A stretch of 64,000 bases of DNA, from assembly GCF_019399895.1 (NCBI RefSeq), contig NC_091873.1, forward strand, positions 4,267,501 through 4,331,500, in the 5' to 3' direction. This DNA is from Cardiocondyla obscurior. Lineage: Eukaryota > Arthropoda > Insecta > Hymenoptera > Formicidae. Position numbers and translations under genes: made by a program. Below are positions 23,708-34,835 of this stretch, one piece after another. The notes under the pieces were generated by a model, which saw nothing but the letters and a program-made list of their open reading frames with translations, was not told the origin of the DNA and did no database searches. Within the stretch, counting starts at the first letter, position 1. Every line of letters starts with the position of its first letter.

Positions 23708-24237
23708 TGTTGCACCGAGGCCGGTGCACGGGGTCCGTCTTTCGGAGACCGTCGATGCGACGAGCGAATTAAAATATAATTGTAGATAAGGTTTTTAAGT
23801 ATATATGTATTTTAAGATTTTTTAAGGAGCTTTACACTTTATTCATTTATTTCTTCCATCACATTAGTTTTACGTCACAGCGTTATTGCGTGGCCTCGTC
23901 TCCGCGAGGTAATTTTATGTTTGACGCACGACTAATCTCACGTTACGTGCGTGAGATGATTAGCGACTGCTCGCGGGTGGTGGCCCGCGGGTATTTAACT
24001 GAGACGCTGGATCTTCAGCGTCAGCAGGTAGCATAGTTGTTACTCGGTTACTGGGTCAAGGCAATCTCAGCGGTTTCGACAGTAAGGTCTCGCAACTTTT
24101 TCTTTTTATTTATTATTAATTTTAATTTCTTTAATCTAAAATAGGTTGCTGAATTAATTTCATCTGATTTATGTTGCGAGATCTTATGCCGAACTACTTT
24201 TTTATTACATTATTATAACGAGATCCGAGTTACAACA
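23708..24237 (-). repeat. 5' LTR of errantivirus-like element
   Basis: 530 bp. The minus strand begins TGTTGTAACTCGG and ends GGCCTCGGTGCAACA. The ends share the TGTTG...CAACA pairing and the CCGGCC-GGTGCAACA terminus with 11338 and 42203. The body is unrelated to the LTR at 11338, so the two gypsy halves probably come from different families. Confidence 0.7.
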
Positions 24238-25845
24238 TTTGGCTAATTATGAGTGGTTTCTATTTCTTATTTAAAATAATCCAAGGTTTAAAATAACAAT
24301 TGTTTATTAGGCATATATTTACAATCTGTGTATTAAAAGTTGTGTATGTTGCACGGAGTGAGTCCGATTATAATATACTTACCTTACAATTTATTAGTGG
24401 TATAGAATAAAATAAAACGGTAACAAACCCTTTTCACAATTGAGGAGTTAACGTCGCTGTGGCAACCTAAGTCCGACACAAAATCAGGTGCCTGAAGGAT
24501 GGCCGTCCGGCGGCCGCAATCATATCGCGCGTGAAGCGCAAAGTAGAGCCGAATGCCGCTAGGCGACTCGCAAACAAGTAGGCTACTTAAAAGTAAATCC
24601 ACTAGACAGAGTAGTAACCGCTCAGTGCCGCTAAGAACATAGCACAGCCAAAGTTAAGAATGTGTTAAGATGCCGCATGCCACCTAAAGCAGCGGGAATC
24701 GTGGCCGATAGAAGAGCCACTTTGAAGCGGATACGGCGAGGACGCCAGAAATTAAAACCGTTGACAACACCTGCCATCGTACCAAACTTTTCCTCGCTGG
24801 ACAACACGACTAACGAACCGCCACAATCAAAGATCAAAGAGATCCTCACATTTCCACCAAACACAGGTGGATCTTGAAGTTTTCGACGCCGCAGACTACA
24901 GCAAAGAATTAGGACCAAGGACACTAAAACGTGCGGCCATTACGATCCAACCGCAATAACCACAGCTTTGAACTTGTTACCTCCACGACTTACGCGACCG
25001 CATAGGATAGGCTGGCCGACGCTGGAAAGCGACGGCGAAGACGTCCATCGGCTCCTACCGATGGGAACGATTGGCCGAACAGGCCGCAGGCGGGCCGACG
25101 CTAGGATGCGACGGCGACGAAGTTCGACGGTTCCTACCGAAGAACTGAGCAGAGCCTCAACAGGCCGCGAGCCGGCTGACACTAAAGCACGACGGCGAAG
25201 GCGATAATCGGCTCTTACCGATGATACAATTGGGCAGCTGATGCGGTCCATTGGAGAAACAGCAGACGCGGAGTTGCAACAAAATCCGCAGATCGGGTGA
25301 CCGTCTGTGCAGTCGTATCCACACTTGACCGTCTGCGCAGCCAATAAATTACCAAAAGGCAAAATTACTTCACTCGCGATTCACTTAACCGTCTGTGCGG
25401 TTTCTAATTCACTAAGTTGCTCATGCGAACTGAGAAGCGTCAGGTCGCGGAATACACTATACTCGGTCGTTGGCGCGGAGTTCAATGTCCACGGATCACT
25501 TGGCTGTCAGAGCGGCTGGTGAAGCACTTGGTTGGCTGTGCAACCGCAGGTGATACACTATGTTCGGTAGCTCATCGGTTCCCTCCGATGAGTTAGACAA
25601 ATCATGAACAGGTTGAAGCGAGTCTGTCGGTGAAACGCGACGGCGGCGATGTTCCACGGCTCCAGCCGAGGAACAGGGCAGGCAGGGCCGCAGCGGGCGC
25701 GAAGATTCCGTCGCTGAAAAGCAACGGCGGCGATGTTTCACGGCTCCAGTCGAAAAACATAGCAGGCAGGGCCGCAGCGGGTGAGAAGAATCCGTTAAAC
25801 TTGTTTATAATGAGGCGTTTGCGAAGAGGGTCTCTAAATCTTCTG
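24238..25845. other. GC-rich block between LTR and BEL gag
   Basis: No recognised gene. It holds imperfect tandem repeats at about 25010-25240 (unit about 85-100 bp with GACGGCGAAG and CGGCTCCTACCGA) and three CCGTCTG(T/C)GC units at about 25300-25400. It may be the remnant of an LTR or UTR. Long ORFs here follow the repeats and show no domain. Confidence 0.4.
25607..25795. repeat. Tandem repeat, about 2 units of 85 bp
   Basis: The segment GCGACGGCGGCGATGTTCCACGG (shown as positions 25650-25672) is repeated about 85 bp later as CAACGGCGGCGATGTTTCAC. Both copies continue to GGCAGGGCCGCAGCGGG. Confidence 0.7.
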
Positions 25846-25849
25846 GAGT

Positions 25850-27245
25850 AGTCTTGCTACTAATGCTTCTAGAAGAGATCGGCGATTCCTTTTTTATGCT
25901 GGCTAATTCAATTTTTAATTTTTCACAGGCTTCGGCTGAAGAAATTTTTGTATCAGAATGAGCGCTACACTCATCCGTCCAAGATGTGAGAACTGTAGAG
26001 GAAGCTGGAGAAGATCTTGGTGTAAATGCCTTTGCTTCTTCTCTGAGACTGTTGCAAGCCTCATGTATTGAAGTGTGGTGGCGATTTCCACACTCCGAGC
26101 AAAACTTTGTCGATGAGCATGAAGCTACATTATGCTCGCCAAAACAGTTAACACAGAGTCCTGCCTTCTTTATTCATTGCATTCTGGCTACAGGGCCTAT
26201 TTTAGCCAGCACTCCACAGGCTAAAATATAATGAGATCCCAAGCAAAGTGAGCATTTGCTCGGTTTCTTTTCTGCAATCTGCGGAAGATTCCTTGACTGT
26301 TGATGTTTTAGTTCCTGAATGCACACAGGAGGCTTAGTTGTTGAGAATTTTGCTGGTTTCCTTGCCGACTGTTGCATTTCTTCGGCTTTTTCTTGCAGGA
26401 AATTTATTACATCTTCCAACATTGGCGGTTTCTGGCTAGCAACGCGAGCCGTTCTCCAGCTTTGGAACAAGCTCGGGTTCATTTTGGAGACGGTCGCGTG
26501 AATGAAGAAGTCATTTTTTTTCGGTTTCTCGATCAAGGCTCTTCAAGAAGTCCCGTGTCTCTTTGATCTCGCGTAGTAGTCCGCGCAGCTGTGCCTCAGA
26601 CCCGGATCGCACAACCGGGAGGTTAGCGAAACTAGCAATCGTGTTTCTAATCTGCGTCTGCTGATTTCTAAAATAATTATTTAAATTTTTCCAGATGCTC
26701 TGGAGATTTCCACCGACGGCTAGCACACCGTCCAAAATTTTTAAAGCCTCTCCTGAAAGACCTTCCTCCAGGAGCTCGATTTTCGCAGGTTCTGCTAACT
26801 GTTTGTCTTCGAAAACTATTTCCCGAAACGCAGACTGGAAGGCATTCCAATCTCTGAAACGCCCCGAGAATCTCACTACCGGTTTTGGACGCGGAAGCGC
26901 GGCGGGAGTGGATAATGCAAGCTTTGCCTTTTCTTCGCGTTGTTTCAGCAAAAGTTCTGCGAGCCCAGAACGTTGCTGTATGTAATCTTCTTCGGCCTGA
27001 TTGAAAATGTCCATAGTATAATAGTCTCTCTTCGAGACTTCTTCCCAATGCTGGGCTATCAATTCTTGGTGGTTCCTTTGGAACCGCTGCCAGCATTGAT
27101 CCAATAATGAGATCAGCGTCTCGATCATGGTTTCGTTGTATTGATTGTTTCCAGCGTGGTGCAGCTTTGCCAGAGCTCGACGGATTCGATCATGAAGATC
27201 CATTTGGCCTCGAATTAGCATGTCGCAAGTTTTGGTCGTAGCCAT
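25850..27245 (-). pseudogene. gag: BEL/Pao gag, C-terminally degraded
   Basis: Minus strand. 27245-26511 encodes the N-terminus and the conserved RPKPVVRFSGRFRDWNAFQS segment of the BEL/Pao gag (DUF1759 type). After an overlap shift, 26536-26174 ends with the knuckle CSLCLGSHYILAC, and a second shifted frame holds CFGEHNVASC plus a CSECGNRHH knuckle (about 26150-26050). No protease or RT follows, so the element is 3' truncated at about 25850. The LTR and primer site at 27387 onward fit its 5' end. Confidence 0.8.
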
Positions 27246-27383
27246 TTTTAAGAAATCAGAGATGCACTGATTACGGTATCACTAACTTTAACGCACACGC
27301 GATACCGCGACTCGCTAGCAAGTGTTAGGATTTTTTTATTCAATACTGCAAGATACACAAGTTTTTGTAAAAGCAAGGATATG

Positions 27384-27403
27384 CTTATCCGGCTCGAAGG
27401 ACC
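27384..27403 (-). other. BEL/Pao primer-binding site
   Basis: Minus strand TGGTCCTTCGAGCCGGATAA just inside the LTR end CGCGAACA, with TTT between. Sites of this form follow BEL/Pao LTRs. Confidence 0.65.
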
Positions 27404-27407
27404 AAAA

Positions 27408-27870
27408 TGTTCGCGATAAGGTGTGGGTTCAAATAATTGTAACACTGCGGAAAATTAGCGGACTGTATTTAGTATTATGCGAACATCAATTAATAACAAA
27501 CTACTGCGAGTTTATTATTCTTGTACAAAATAATATAAAAGCTCGGAATCACTGCGGATAAATAACTCGGGATTACTGCGAATTGCCGCGAGAATAATGT
27601 TAGCGAAGCGTAGCAAAATTTAAGAATCTGAACGATGTTGCAATGCGTTCATAACGAGTGCTGGCGGTAGACTAACAAGCTCGATTGCGCGATCGGTTTG
27701 TCACAAGCTATTCTTTGTCATTTAAACAAAGGAAAATTCATTGTTAAAACGGTTCTTCCCGAAGGGATGTTCCAGTTGTCAAGTGTGATTAAGCACGTAC
27801 GTATTATTTTTTATGCGATACTTGCATGAGCTGTCCCGGATGCGCTATGGCAATAGATTCGGGCTGGACA
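27408..27870 (-). repeat. 5' LTR of truncated BEL/Pao element
   Basis: The minus strand ends CGCGAACA at 27408. The start is placed at TGTCCAGCCCG (27870) by the TG rule and is uncertain. Part of it resembles 55430-55640 (GTTGCA..., TCTTCCCGAAGG), so a relative lies beside the last receptor exon. Confidence 0.5.
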
Positions 27871-27920
27871 ATGCAAGTTATCATGACTAAGGACCTTATC
27901 TTATTTATAAAAACAATGCC

Positions 27921-28112
27921 TTAATCCTGAACATTCTGCTTTTCTAATTGAGCTTTCACCATATTTGATATGTGTTCAATTATTTCTATTGAAATACCCG
28001 TATTATAATTTTTGGAACAAATCCAATCGTTTAAAGTTTGCTTACATGACAAATATTTCAAAAAGGTTTCATCTGTATGCAGATGATGAATGAAAATGAA
28101 GAACTTTTGCAA
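27921..28112 (-). pseudogene. P-type transposase fragment
   Basis: Minus-strand frame containing GISIEIIEHISNMVKAQLEK, which matches a frame at 33630-33550 just upstream of a P-type (THAP9-like) transposase core. It is a second, shorter copy of the same transposon. Nothing recognisable follows on either side. Confidence 0.5.
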
Positions 28113-28502
28113 AGCTTTTTAAATGTTCCGAATAAAACTTTGTACGTTTTCTTTCTTTTATTCGATATATCAATTTTTGTACATGTTGATGTTACGTCAA
28201 CAAGTTTAAGATTTTTTAAATGGTTAAGAATGGAAAAAAACTCTCAAGGAGAATATTTGTAGGTAAGGTAGAAAGTCGACGTACCACTGAATTTTGCATG
28301 GAATTCAAAATTCGAAACCACGCAATTTACGCGCAGAGATAATTCACGAGTATTTTGGATAAGGTTAAGCGCGTAGATGGTTCTTTTTTGGAAAAAGGAA
28401 ATTAATCCTTCTTCTCTAGGACAGAACCGGCGGTGGTTTTTCACAAATAATGGATGTTCAGGTTATTTTGAAATAATTACTTCCATAATTTTAAATATAT
28501 AT

Positions 28503-29860
28503 ACAGGGTGTTCCAGTTGATGTAAAAAAGTTCTTAGTTGTAAGTTGGGCTTCCGAAAATAAGTAGAAAAGCCCTATACGGTTTTGTAAGTTAGGCGTTA
28601 ATAACCGAGAAAATAACATGTAAAGATTTGACGCTCCCCGTGCGAGTAAGAACGCGCCGCTGAAAGCTACCGAGACGCTGGAAGTACGGCTCATCCCACG
28701 CGACTTTACAAAAATCATTGATTGGGCGGTTCGGTTCTTAGGCGAGTCGGAGGACGGCGCGCGGGTAAGGGAAGCGACGACGCATGGTTAGGGAAGAGAT
28801 TTGGCCGTCCGAAATCACAGTTTACGCTGTATTATTTATTAAAGCATCGAGCAATGAACGAAGGAAATTGTATTGCGGGTTTATTTTTAATTTGTATTCG
28901 TAATTATTTACTTTCGTTAATGTGTTTATCTTTATAACTTTAATAGCTAAATAACCTGATGATTAAAATATTATTTTTTAATTATTTCGATTAAGTAATT
29001 CTGTTGCGGTATGAAAGCGCTATCGTTTCCACACCACCTCGCGAGGTAGATAGCTTGGCGCGTTTTTTTTTAGTGGTGTCCCCAAAAGGCCTAATCCACT
29101 GTTAAAAATTAATACATCAGCTGTTCAAAATGATTGCTCTGTTCTTGTATGCATAGCTGTGCTCTCTGGATGATTTGTCGAGTAGCGCGATATGCCATGT
29201 TCGGCGTAATGGTATTGAAGGCCGCTATGATGTTTTCGCGTACCTCCTCTACATTACGATCGCGCACATTCTCCACTCGATTTTTTATGTACCCCTACAC
29301 AAAATAATCGAAGACATTAAGATCTGGAGATCTTGCTGGCCACAAAATTGGACTATTTCGGCCTATCCACCGATCTGGAAAGTGTCGATCCAAGACCATT
29401 CGCGCGCGACGTGAATAGTGCGGTGGTGCTCCGTCGTGCTGAAAAATCATCGTTTGCCGCATTTGTAGAGGAAGCTCCTCTAACAAAATTGGAAGATAAT
29501 TTTCCAAAAATCGCGCGTATCTCTCCCCATCGAGGCGCGGAGGCAAAAAGTATGGACCAATCTGCAAATTAATAATACAAATATTTAAAATTTGGTTTTT
29601 TATTATAATTTTTATGTAAGAAAAATATTTACTATTCTATTGCCAATTATTCCTGCCCAGACGTTTAACTTCCATCTAAATTGGAAGGCACTCTAACGGA
29701 CGGCGTGTGGATTTTGGTATTGCCACATTATAAAATTTTTAGAATTAAAAATTCCATTTGGTGTAAAAATTGCCTTGTCGCTCCATAAAATACGGTCAGG
29801 AAACGTCTCATCTTGACGACATTGAGCTAGAAAGACTGTCAACATACATTATTAATTATT
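28503..29860 (-). pseudogene. Tc1/mariner-like transposase with small intron
   Basis: The left end CAGGGTGTTCCAG (28503), after TA, matches the hairpin-element ends. On the minus strand the frame runs ILWSDKAIF (first Asp), NVWAGIIGNRI, then a GT-AG intron (29562-29632, 71 bp) and IGPYFLPPRLDGERY. It continues with QHDGAPPH (second Asp) and SPDLNVFDYF (third acidic residue, about 36 residues on by hand count). Stops are at HAVR* (about 29697) and at FDYFV* (about 29295), the latter TAG for the expected Trp. The protein ends near 29107. The N-terminus and the other terminal repeat are not found. Confidence 0.7.
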
Positions 29861-31780
29861 ATTAATTGAGAAATTAAATTGATTATAAGTATCAGTTATA
29901 ACAAAGTATACATACATATGTACTCGTTAGACAAATGTATGTAAACGCGTTCTTAACGTATTTAGAGTCAAGCAGGTCGATTAAATGTTGTCGCGTTGAT
30001 TGTGTACGTACATAACGTTTACATCGACCTGCTTGTCTAACAAGATTTAATGTTTTTTTAAATTAAATAAAAACGATCAAGTTGCTTGCAAGATTCACGA
30101 TTCTGATAATAAAACAACGAATTGCTCGAATTAGATTTAACAAAAGAGTTTGCGCGTCGATCGTTTTATTCGCTTTTTCATGTATTTTGTCAAAACAATG
30201 AGTTTTAAGAAATGATAAAATATAAATACCTTAACAAAAGATTGCGCGTTGCATCTGGTCCCGTGGGAGAAGATGTTGCACCCGTTGGTAATGATACGGG
30301 TGCAATCATAAGGTAACGGGGGTAGTTTCTGACATCTTTACAGCACCGACTCTAGTTTTATATTATTTACGAACGAAATTAATTATCAAATTAAAATCGA
30401 ATAATTTTAACACATGTGTATAAAAATTGAGTGCTTACAAAAATTAGATATTTATGATTAACGCCGCGGGGATGGTAACGCGGTTGTGGCCGGTTTAATT
30501 AACGCGAAAAGGCGGATGGAATTTCTTCGACTATAAGAATTACGCGGAGACACGCGTTGAACACGTGGATAGTAGATGAGATCCGCTGTCGGGGCTCGTG
30601 TGGTCTGTACGTGCGACGTCCGTCGCTTCGCAGGAGATGATGGGTGCGAAAAAAAATGTGACTCAAGCCCTCGACGGAATTATAAGTATATTTATAATTC
30701 GAAATGAGCCTCTCACAAACGAGAGATATGCGCGTTGGAGACACCTAGGTCAGCCCGCCGCTGACCAGCCGTTCGGAGGCCGGATCCGTCGTCAATGTGA
30801 AATCGCGTAGCCCCAAGGCTTGCAAAAACTCGTGCGAAAATTTAGAAACGAATTGTCCCCTCGGATCCGCCGCGTCGTTTTTATAGTTACTCTCCCGCAC
30901 GGTCGTTCGCTTTTCCCTTGTCATTAGTGACGTCGTCGCTACGTCACGCGTTCGAAATTTTTCTTTGTCTCAGCGGTGAGACGTTACCGAAAGACGGTTA
31001 ACCCCTTTGTTTTGTTGCGTGCGGGAACGGTTTTTTACCACAACACAGCTGACTCATCAGCCTGTTGTGTATTCGTCGTGTTATTGTTTCTTGCTATTTT
31101 AAACAATTAAGTTCGCTTGTGGTCAATTACGTTACACTTTTAAATTATAATTCTATTTAATTTTCGGGCTTATTTCGCTTCCCGAACATCCGCACTGAGT
31201 TTAACAAATGAGTTGCACGCGTGAGTTTTTCCGTAAATCGATATCTGTCTGTCTAAATGTCTTTGAGAGCCCGCATTGAGTTGAACAGAGTCACAATTGT
31301 ATTAATCGTGAGACCACACGCTGCGAGATCTGATGAGCTACTGAGCACGAGGTTCAACACGTCTCGTGCTGCAGAATGATGTCTTCCAGATGATTCTTGG
31401 CGTGTTGCACACGGCGAGGATGATCTGGATGAGTTGTACTGGAGACAAAACGTTGAGTTTAATAATGAGTAGCACGATGAGTAATAATTTCGAGAAAAGC
31501 ACACTGCACGTTGTTGCACACGAGGTGATGCTTGGCACAGCTAGACGAACAATGAAGTTTTGAGCCGGCAACGCTTTCGAGAATCGGAGGCGATAATCGA
31601 ACGACGGATCGATATCGATCCGTCGCCGACGATTGGCCACGAGGTGCTGCCCCCGCGGCGGTAACATAACTAATTAATTAATTTAAATCTTTGAACAACA
31701 TGTATTAAATATTTTTTAGTGAGATTTACCCTTAGTTTAATTATTTAGATTTTTAAAATAAATAATTATTTTATTAATGG
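29861..31780. other. Mixed repeat sequence without a gene
   Basis: 29955-30045 forms an imperfect hairpin around AAGCAGGTCGAT / ATCGACCTGCTT. A GC-rich block (about 30440-31666) ends GCGGCGGTAACA and contains the palindromic GACGGATCGATATCGATCCGTC at 31601-31622. It may be a solo LTR, but neither partner end nor duplication is clear. Its ORFs carry no domains. Confidence 0.35.
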
Positions 31781-31793
31781 TTTTTATTGCATG

Positions 31794-31925
31794 AGCTTCT
31801 GACACTTATGAAGCGCTCTATTGCAGATTCTGACACTAACGAGTATGCAGTTTCTGACACTTACGCGGTACTTTCTGATGCCACGATTATTCAGTTTCTG
31901 ACACTTCGAAATGTCATAATCGAAA
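31794..31925. repeat. Array of five TTCTGACACT-like iterons
   Basis: The decamer (T/C)TTCTGACACT or a close variant recurs at about 31796, 31828, 31851, 31880 and 31912, spaced 23-33 bp apart on the same strand. It lies just beyond the minus-strand transposase remnants, where sub-terminal transposase-binding repeats would sit. Confidence 0.6.
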
Positions 31926-32149
31926 AGGATAAACTTGGCCTTTATTATAATTTTAACAGTAATAAATATTTAATTAATTCATATAATTACATTTTGTTAA
32001 CATAATAGAAACAGTAAATATAATAAAAACATAATAAGTAATAATAATTACCATAATAGGAACAGTTTTATACAGTTTTATTACATTTTTTATTACATCT
32101 TTTTATTTATTACATCTTTATTACAGTTTTATTACATCTTTTTTTATTT

Positions 32150-33050
32150 TTTTAGCTTCTCTTGACTTTTCCTTTTCAAGTTTCTTTCTTTTATTCGTAA
32201 TTTTGACCTGCTCTTTTTTCATTTTTCTTATTTTTTTTTGCTTCTCTTGCCTCTTCTTTTTCAAGTTTCTTTCTTTTATTCATAATTTCTACCTGTTCTT
32301 TTTTCATTTTTCTTAACGTTTTTGCTATTTTTGTTGTTCTTTTTTAAGTTTTGCTTTTCTTAATCGTTCTGCTCAATTCGCTTCCTTTTTTCCCTCTTCT
32401 TTACGTTTTTTTTCTGCTTTTGCCTCATAATATTGTTTCCATGCATCGGATGTAACTACTGTTGGTAGCTTCTCTTTATCTTTTCGTTTTTTTATTTGTT
32501 CTTTATTTTGCGAAGGCCAAAATAATACTTTTCTGAATAGCGATGGAACATTTAAGGTAACGTTACTTTGCGATTTTGTAAGCGTTTTTGGCGGCAAATT
32601 CGGATCTGTTTTTGACAAAGAATTCGGAGGTGTTTTTTGCGACAAATTCGGAAGTGTTTTTGGCGGCGAATTCGGAAGTGTTTTTGGCAGCAAATTTGGA
32701 GGAGGCGTTTTTTGCGGTGATTCCATCTACGTTAACTCTCCGCATGGGCTAACTTTGTAAAAAGTTATATTTGTTTGTGGATCAAAATCATTGGAAATAG
32801 ACGCATTGTCGTCGGAGACTGCAATAAAGACTGGTAAATCTTCAACAGAAATCAGTGTTTTATTCTTCTCATGCTCTTAATCTTTATCTTTTCTTTCTTT
32901 CTCTTTCTCTTCACAGGCTTTTATCGAATTCTTAATTTTTTTCCAGAAATAAAATAGGTTTGTTTGTGTGATTTCACCAGTCCATTCGGCCTCTTCTCCG
33001 ACGTCCTTGAACATTTGCAATACCTCCTTTTCGATATTATTCTAAAAAAA
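32150..33050 (-). pseudogene. Transposon protein C-terminus, repetitive
   Basis: Minus strand. 32726-32580 has six copies of a KTLPNxPP-like unit. Next comes WPSQNKEQIKKRKDKEKLPT and VTSDAWKQYYEAKAEKKRKE, then two 80-90 bp Lys/Glu-rich repeats (32155-32320). The LPTVVTS..WKQYYEAK stretch resembles the C-terminal part of jerky/pogo-type transposases. Upstream (33040-32755) is a further frame without a known motif. Confidence 0.4.
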
Positions 33051-33183
33051 TTTTAAGTGATTTTCTCTTTCAGTTCTGTCGCTTTGAGTAATTTGAGGAT
33101 CTGTTGTTGAGTATTCTACTAATTTTTTAAAATATTTTTCATAATTAATTCCATCCGACGAAAAGAGATGGAGCCCTGTCTTT

Positions 33184-33640
33184 TCAAATCCGTTTTTCAG
33201 AATTATCTCTACTTCTAGCACATTTGTAGCTTTCTGCATGAACTGTGCGAATTTTTATATAGTCGATACCTTTTTCATTAAGTTTAATTAATACATCTTT
33301 TAAAAGTATTGATTTTTCATGTCCGTTTAAAGAATTTATGAGATAGTATGCAATTGGTGCTTTAAAATGTTCATTAATATTTACAACCATAAAAACTAAA
33401 ACTTTTGTTGCTATTATTGCATTTTCATTGTGTTTTGGTAAATGATCACCTGTATCAACCATTTCCACTCATTTGTTAATATTTTTATTTCAGCTCACTC
33501 CTTTTTTGATATGCATTTCATCGAATGTTAAATTAAATATTAATTTTTTTATTCTGTTTTTCTAATTGAGCTTTCACCATATTTTATATGTGTTCAATTA
33601 TTTCTATTGAAATACCCGGATTATAATTAAGTGTGTTTGT
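33184..33640 (-). pseudogene. P-type (THAP9-like) transposase core
   Basis: Minus strand. A shifted frame carries FDEMHIKKGV, with the first catalytic Asp, then MVDTGDHLP and TKVLVFMVVNINEHFKAPI followed by a block ending LNEKGIDYIKI. This is the RNase-H-like core layout of P-element and THAP9 transposases. It is fragmented by at least two stops and one frameshift, and the end of the core is missing. Confidence 0.65.
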
Positions 33641-33727
33641 CCTTTCTTTTTTGTTGTTTGTTTTTTTTCTCTCTCTGAGCAAATAGAAGTAAGGTTAAAT
33701 CAAAGAGAAGTTAAGTTTTATTCAAAT

Positions 33728-34720
33728 ATGGTTCAAACCTGCATAATTTGCAAAATAGAAGTAATGGATCTATTATAAAGGGTGTCCCAGACCAACGTCA
33801 CTTTTTTTTAATGGTAGGTAGAACTCGTCGAAATAAGACGAAAAGTCTTATTTCATTTTTCAAAATTTGCAACCGTTAACGAGATATCAATTAAAATGTA
33901 AACGTGTGCGAGCGACAAGGAACCGCAGACTGAGCGAGCGCGCGATAGACGGCGGCGAGTATCGCTTAAAGAGAATGAGCGGAACTAGCGCGTAGCGAGC
34001 GAGACAAGGAGACAACGCGCGAGCGAGACAATGCGACGACACGCGAGCAAAATAAAACGACAACGCGCGTTGTCTCTTTGTCTCGCTCGCTACGCGCTAG
34101 TTTCGCCTATTCCCTTTTTAAGCGATACTCGCCGCCGTCTATCGCGCGCTCGCTCAGACTGCGCTTTCTTGTCGTTTGCACACGTTTACATTTTAATTGA
34201 TATTTCGTTAACGGTTGCGAATTTTGAAAAATGATATAAGACTTTACGTCTTATTTCGACGAGTTCTACCTACCATTAAAAAAAAAATGACGTTGGTCTG
34301 AGACACCCTGTATAAAGATCGCAGTTTTCACAAGTAAGTTTTTTTATTATTAATTATATTTATAAAATTTTTTGTACTATTATATTTTGTTCTTTTATTT
34401 ATGTTTATTTAAATTTCCTTCGATTATTATTTTAAAAAATAAATGGATCGATATTCTTGGACTATCCTCAGTTGCTAAATCTGCTAAGATTTGCGACGAA
34501 CATTTTGATAATAATTCTTTTTATAATAATCTGGAATATACAAAAATTCTGGAATATACAAAAAAAAGACGTTTACGTCCAGATGCTGTACCAAAGTCTG
34601 TACAACGAGAAAACATTTTATTATATAATTCAGTAAATACAAATAATTATGAAGTTTTATGTGATGTTATAGATAAAAAGTACAATCAAAAATTAATACA
34701 TTTTTCAAGTTTTTTTTAAA
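33728..34720 (+). pseudogene. THAP domain remnant of a P-type element
   Basis: + strand start at 33728 (MVQTCIICKIEVMDLL) gives the Cys-x2-Cys start of a THAP zinc finger. A hairpin element sits in this exon. Removing it with one TA rejoins the frame to YKDRSFHK, then a donor GTAAGT at 34336. A downstream frame (34430-34720) carries KFPS, W, CDEHF (second zinc pair) and AVPKS, the rest of a THAP fold. No AG acceptor precedes the second part, so splicing is probably lost. It runs opposite to the transposase core at 33184. Confidence 0.55.
33778..34310. mobile_element. Hairpin transposon in THAP exon
   Basis: 533 bp. The ends are AAGGGTGTCCCAGACC and GGTCTGAGACACCCTG, flanked by TA. The arms pair along almost the whole length, with a short loop near 34045. 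It is almost the same as the element at 62790-63318, with scattered differences. It has no ORF. Confidence 0.85.
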
Positions 34721-34835
34721 TTTTCAAAAATATGTTAAAACAAATATATTTTATAGTGTTGAAAATTCAAGTAAACGTATAGATGATGCTAATGGACATG
34801 TTAATGACAATGATGCTAAAAACAATAATAAAAGG

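Noticed and set aside
29955..30045. Hairpin that might be a microRNA precursor
   Set aside because: The arms are imperfect with a large loop and there is no expression evidence.
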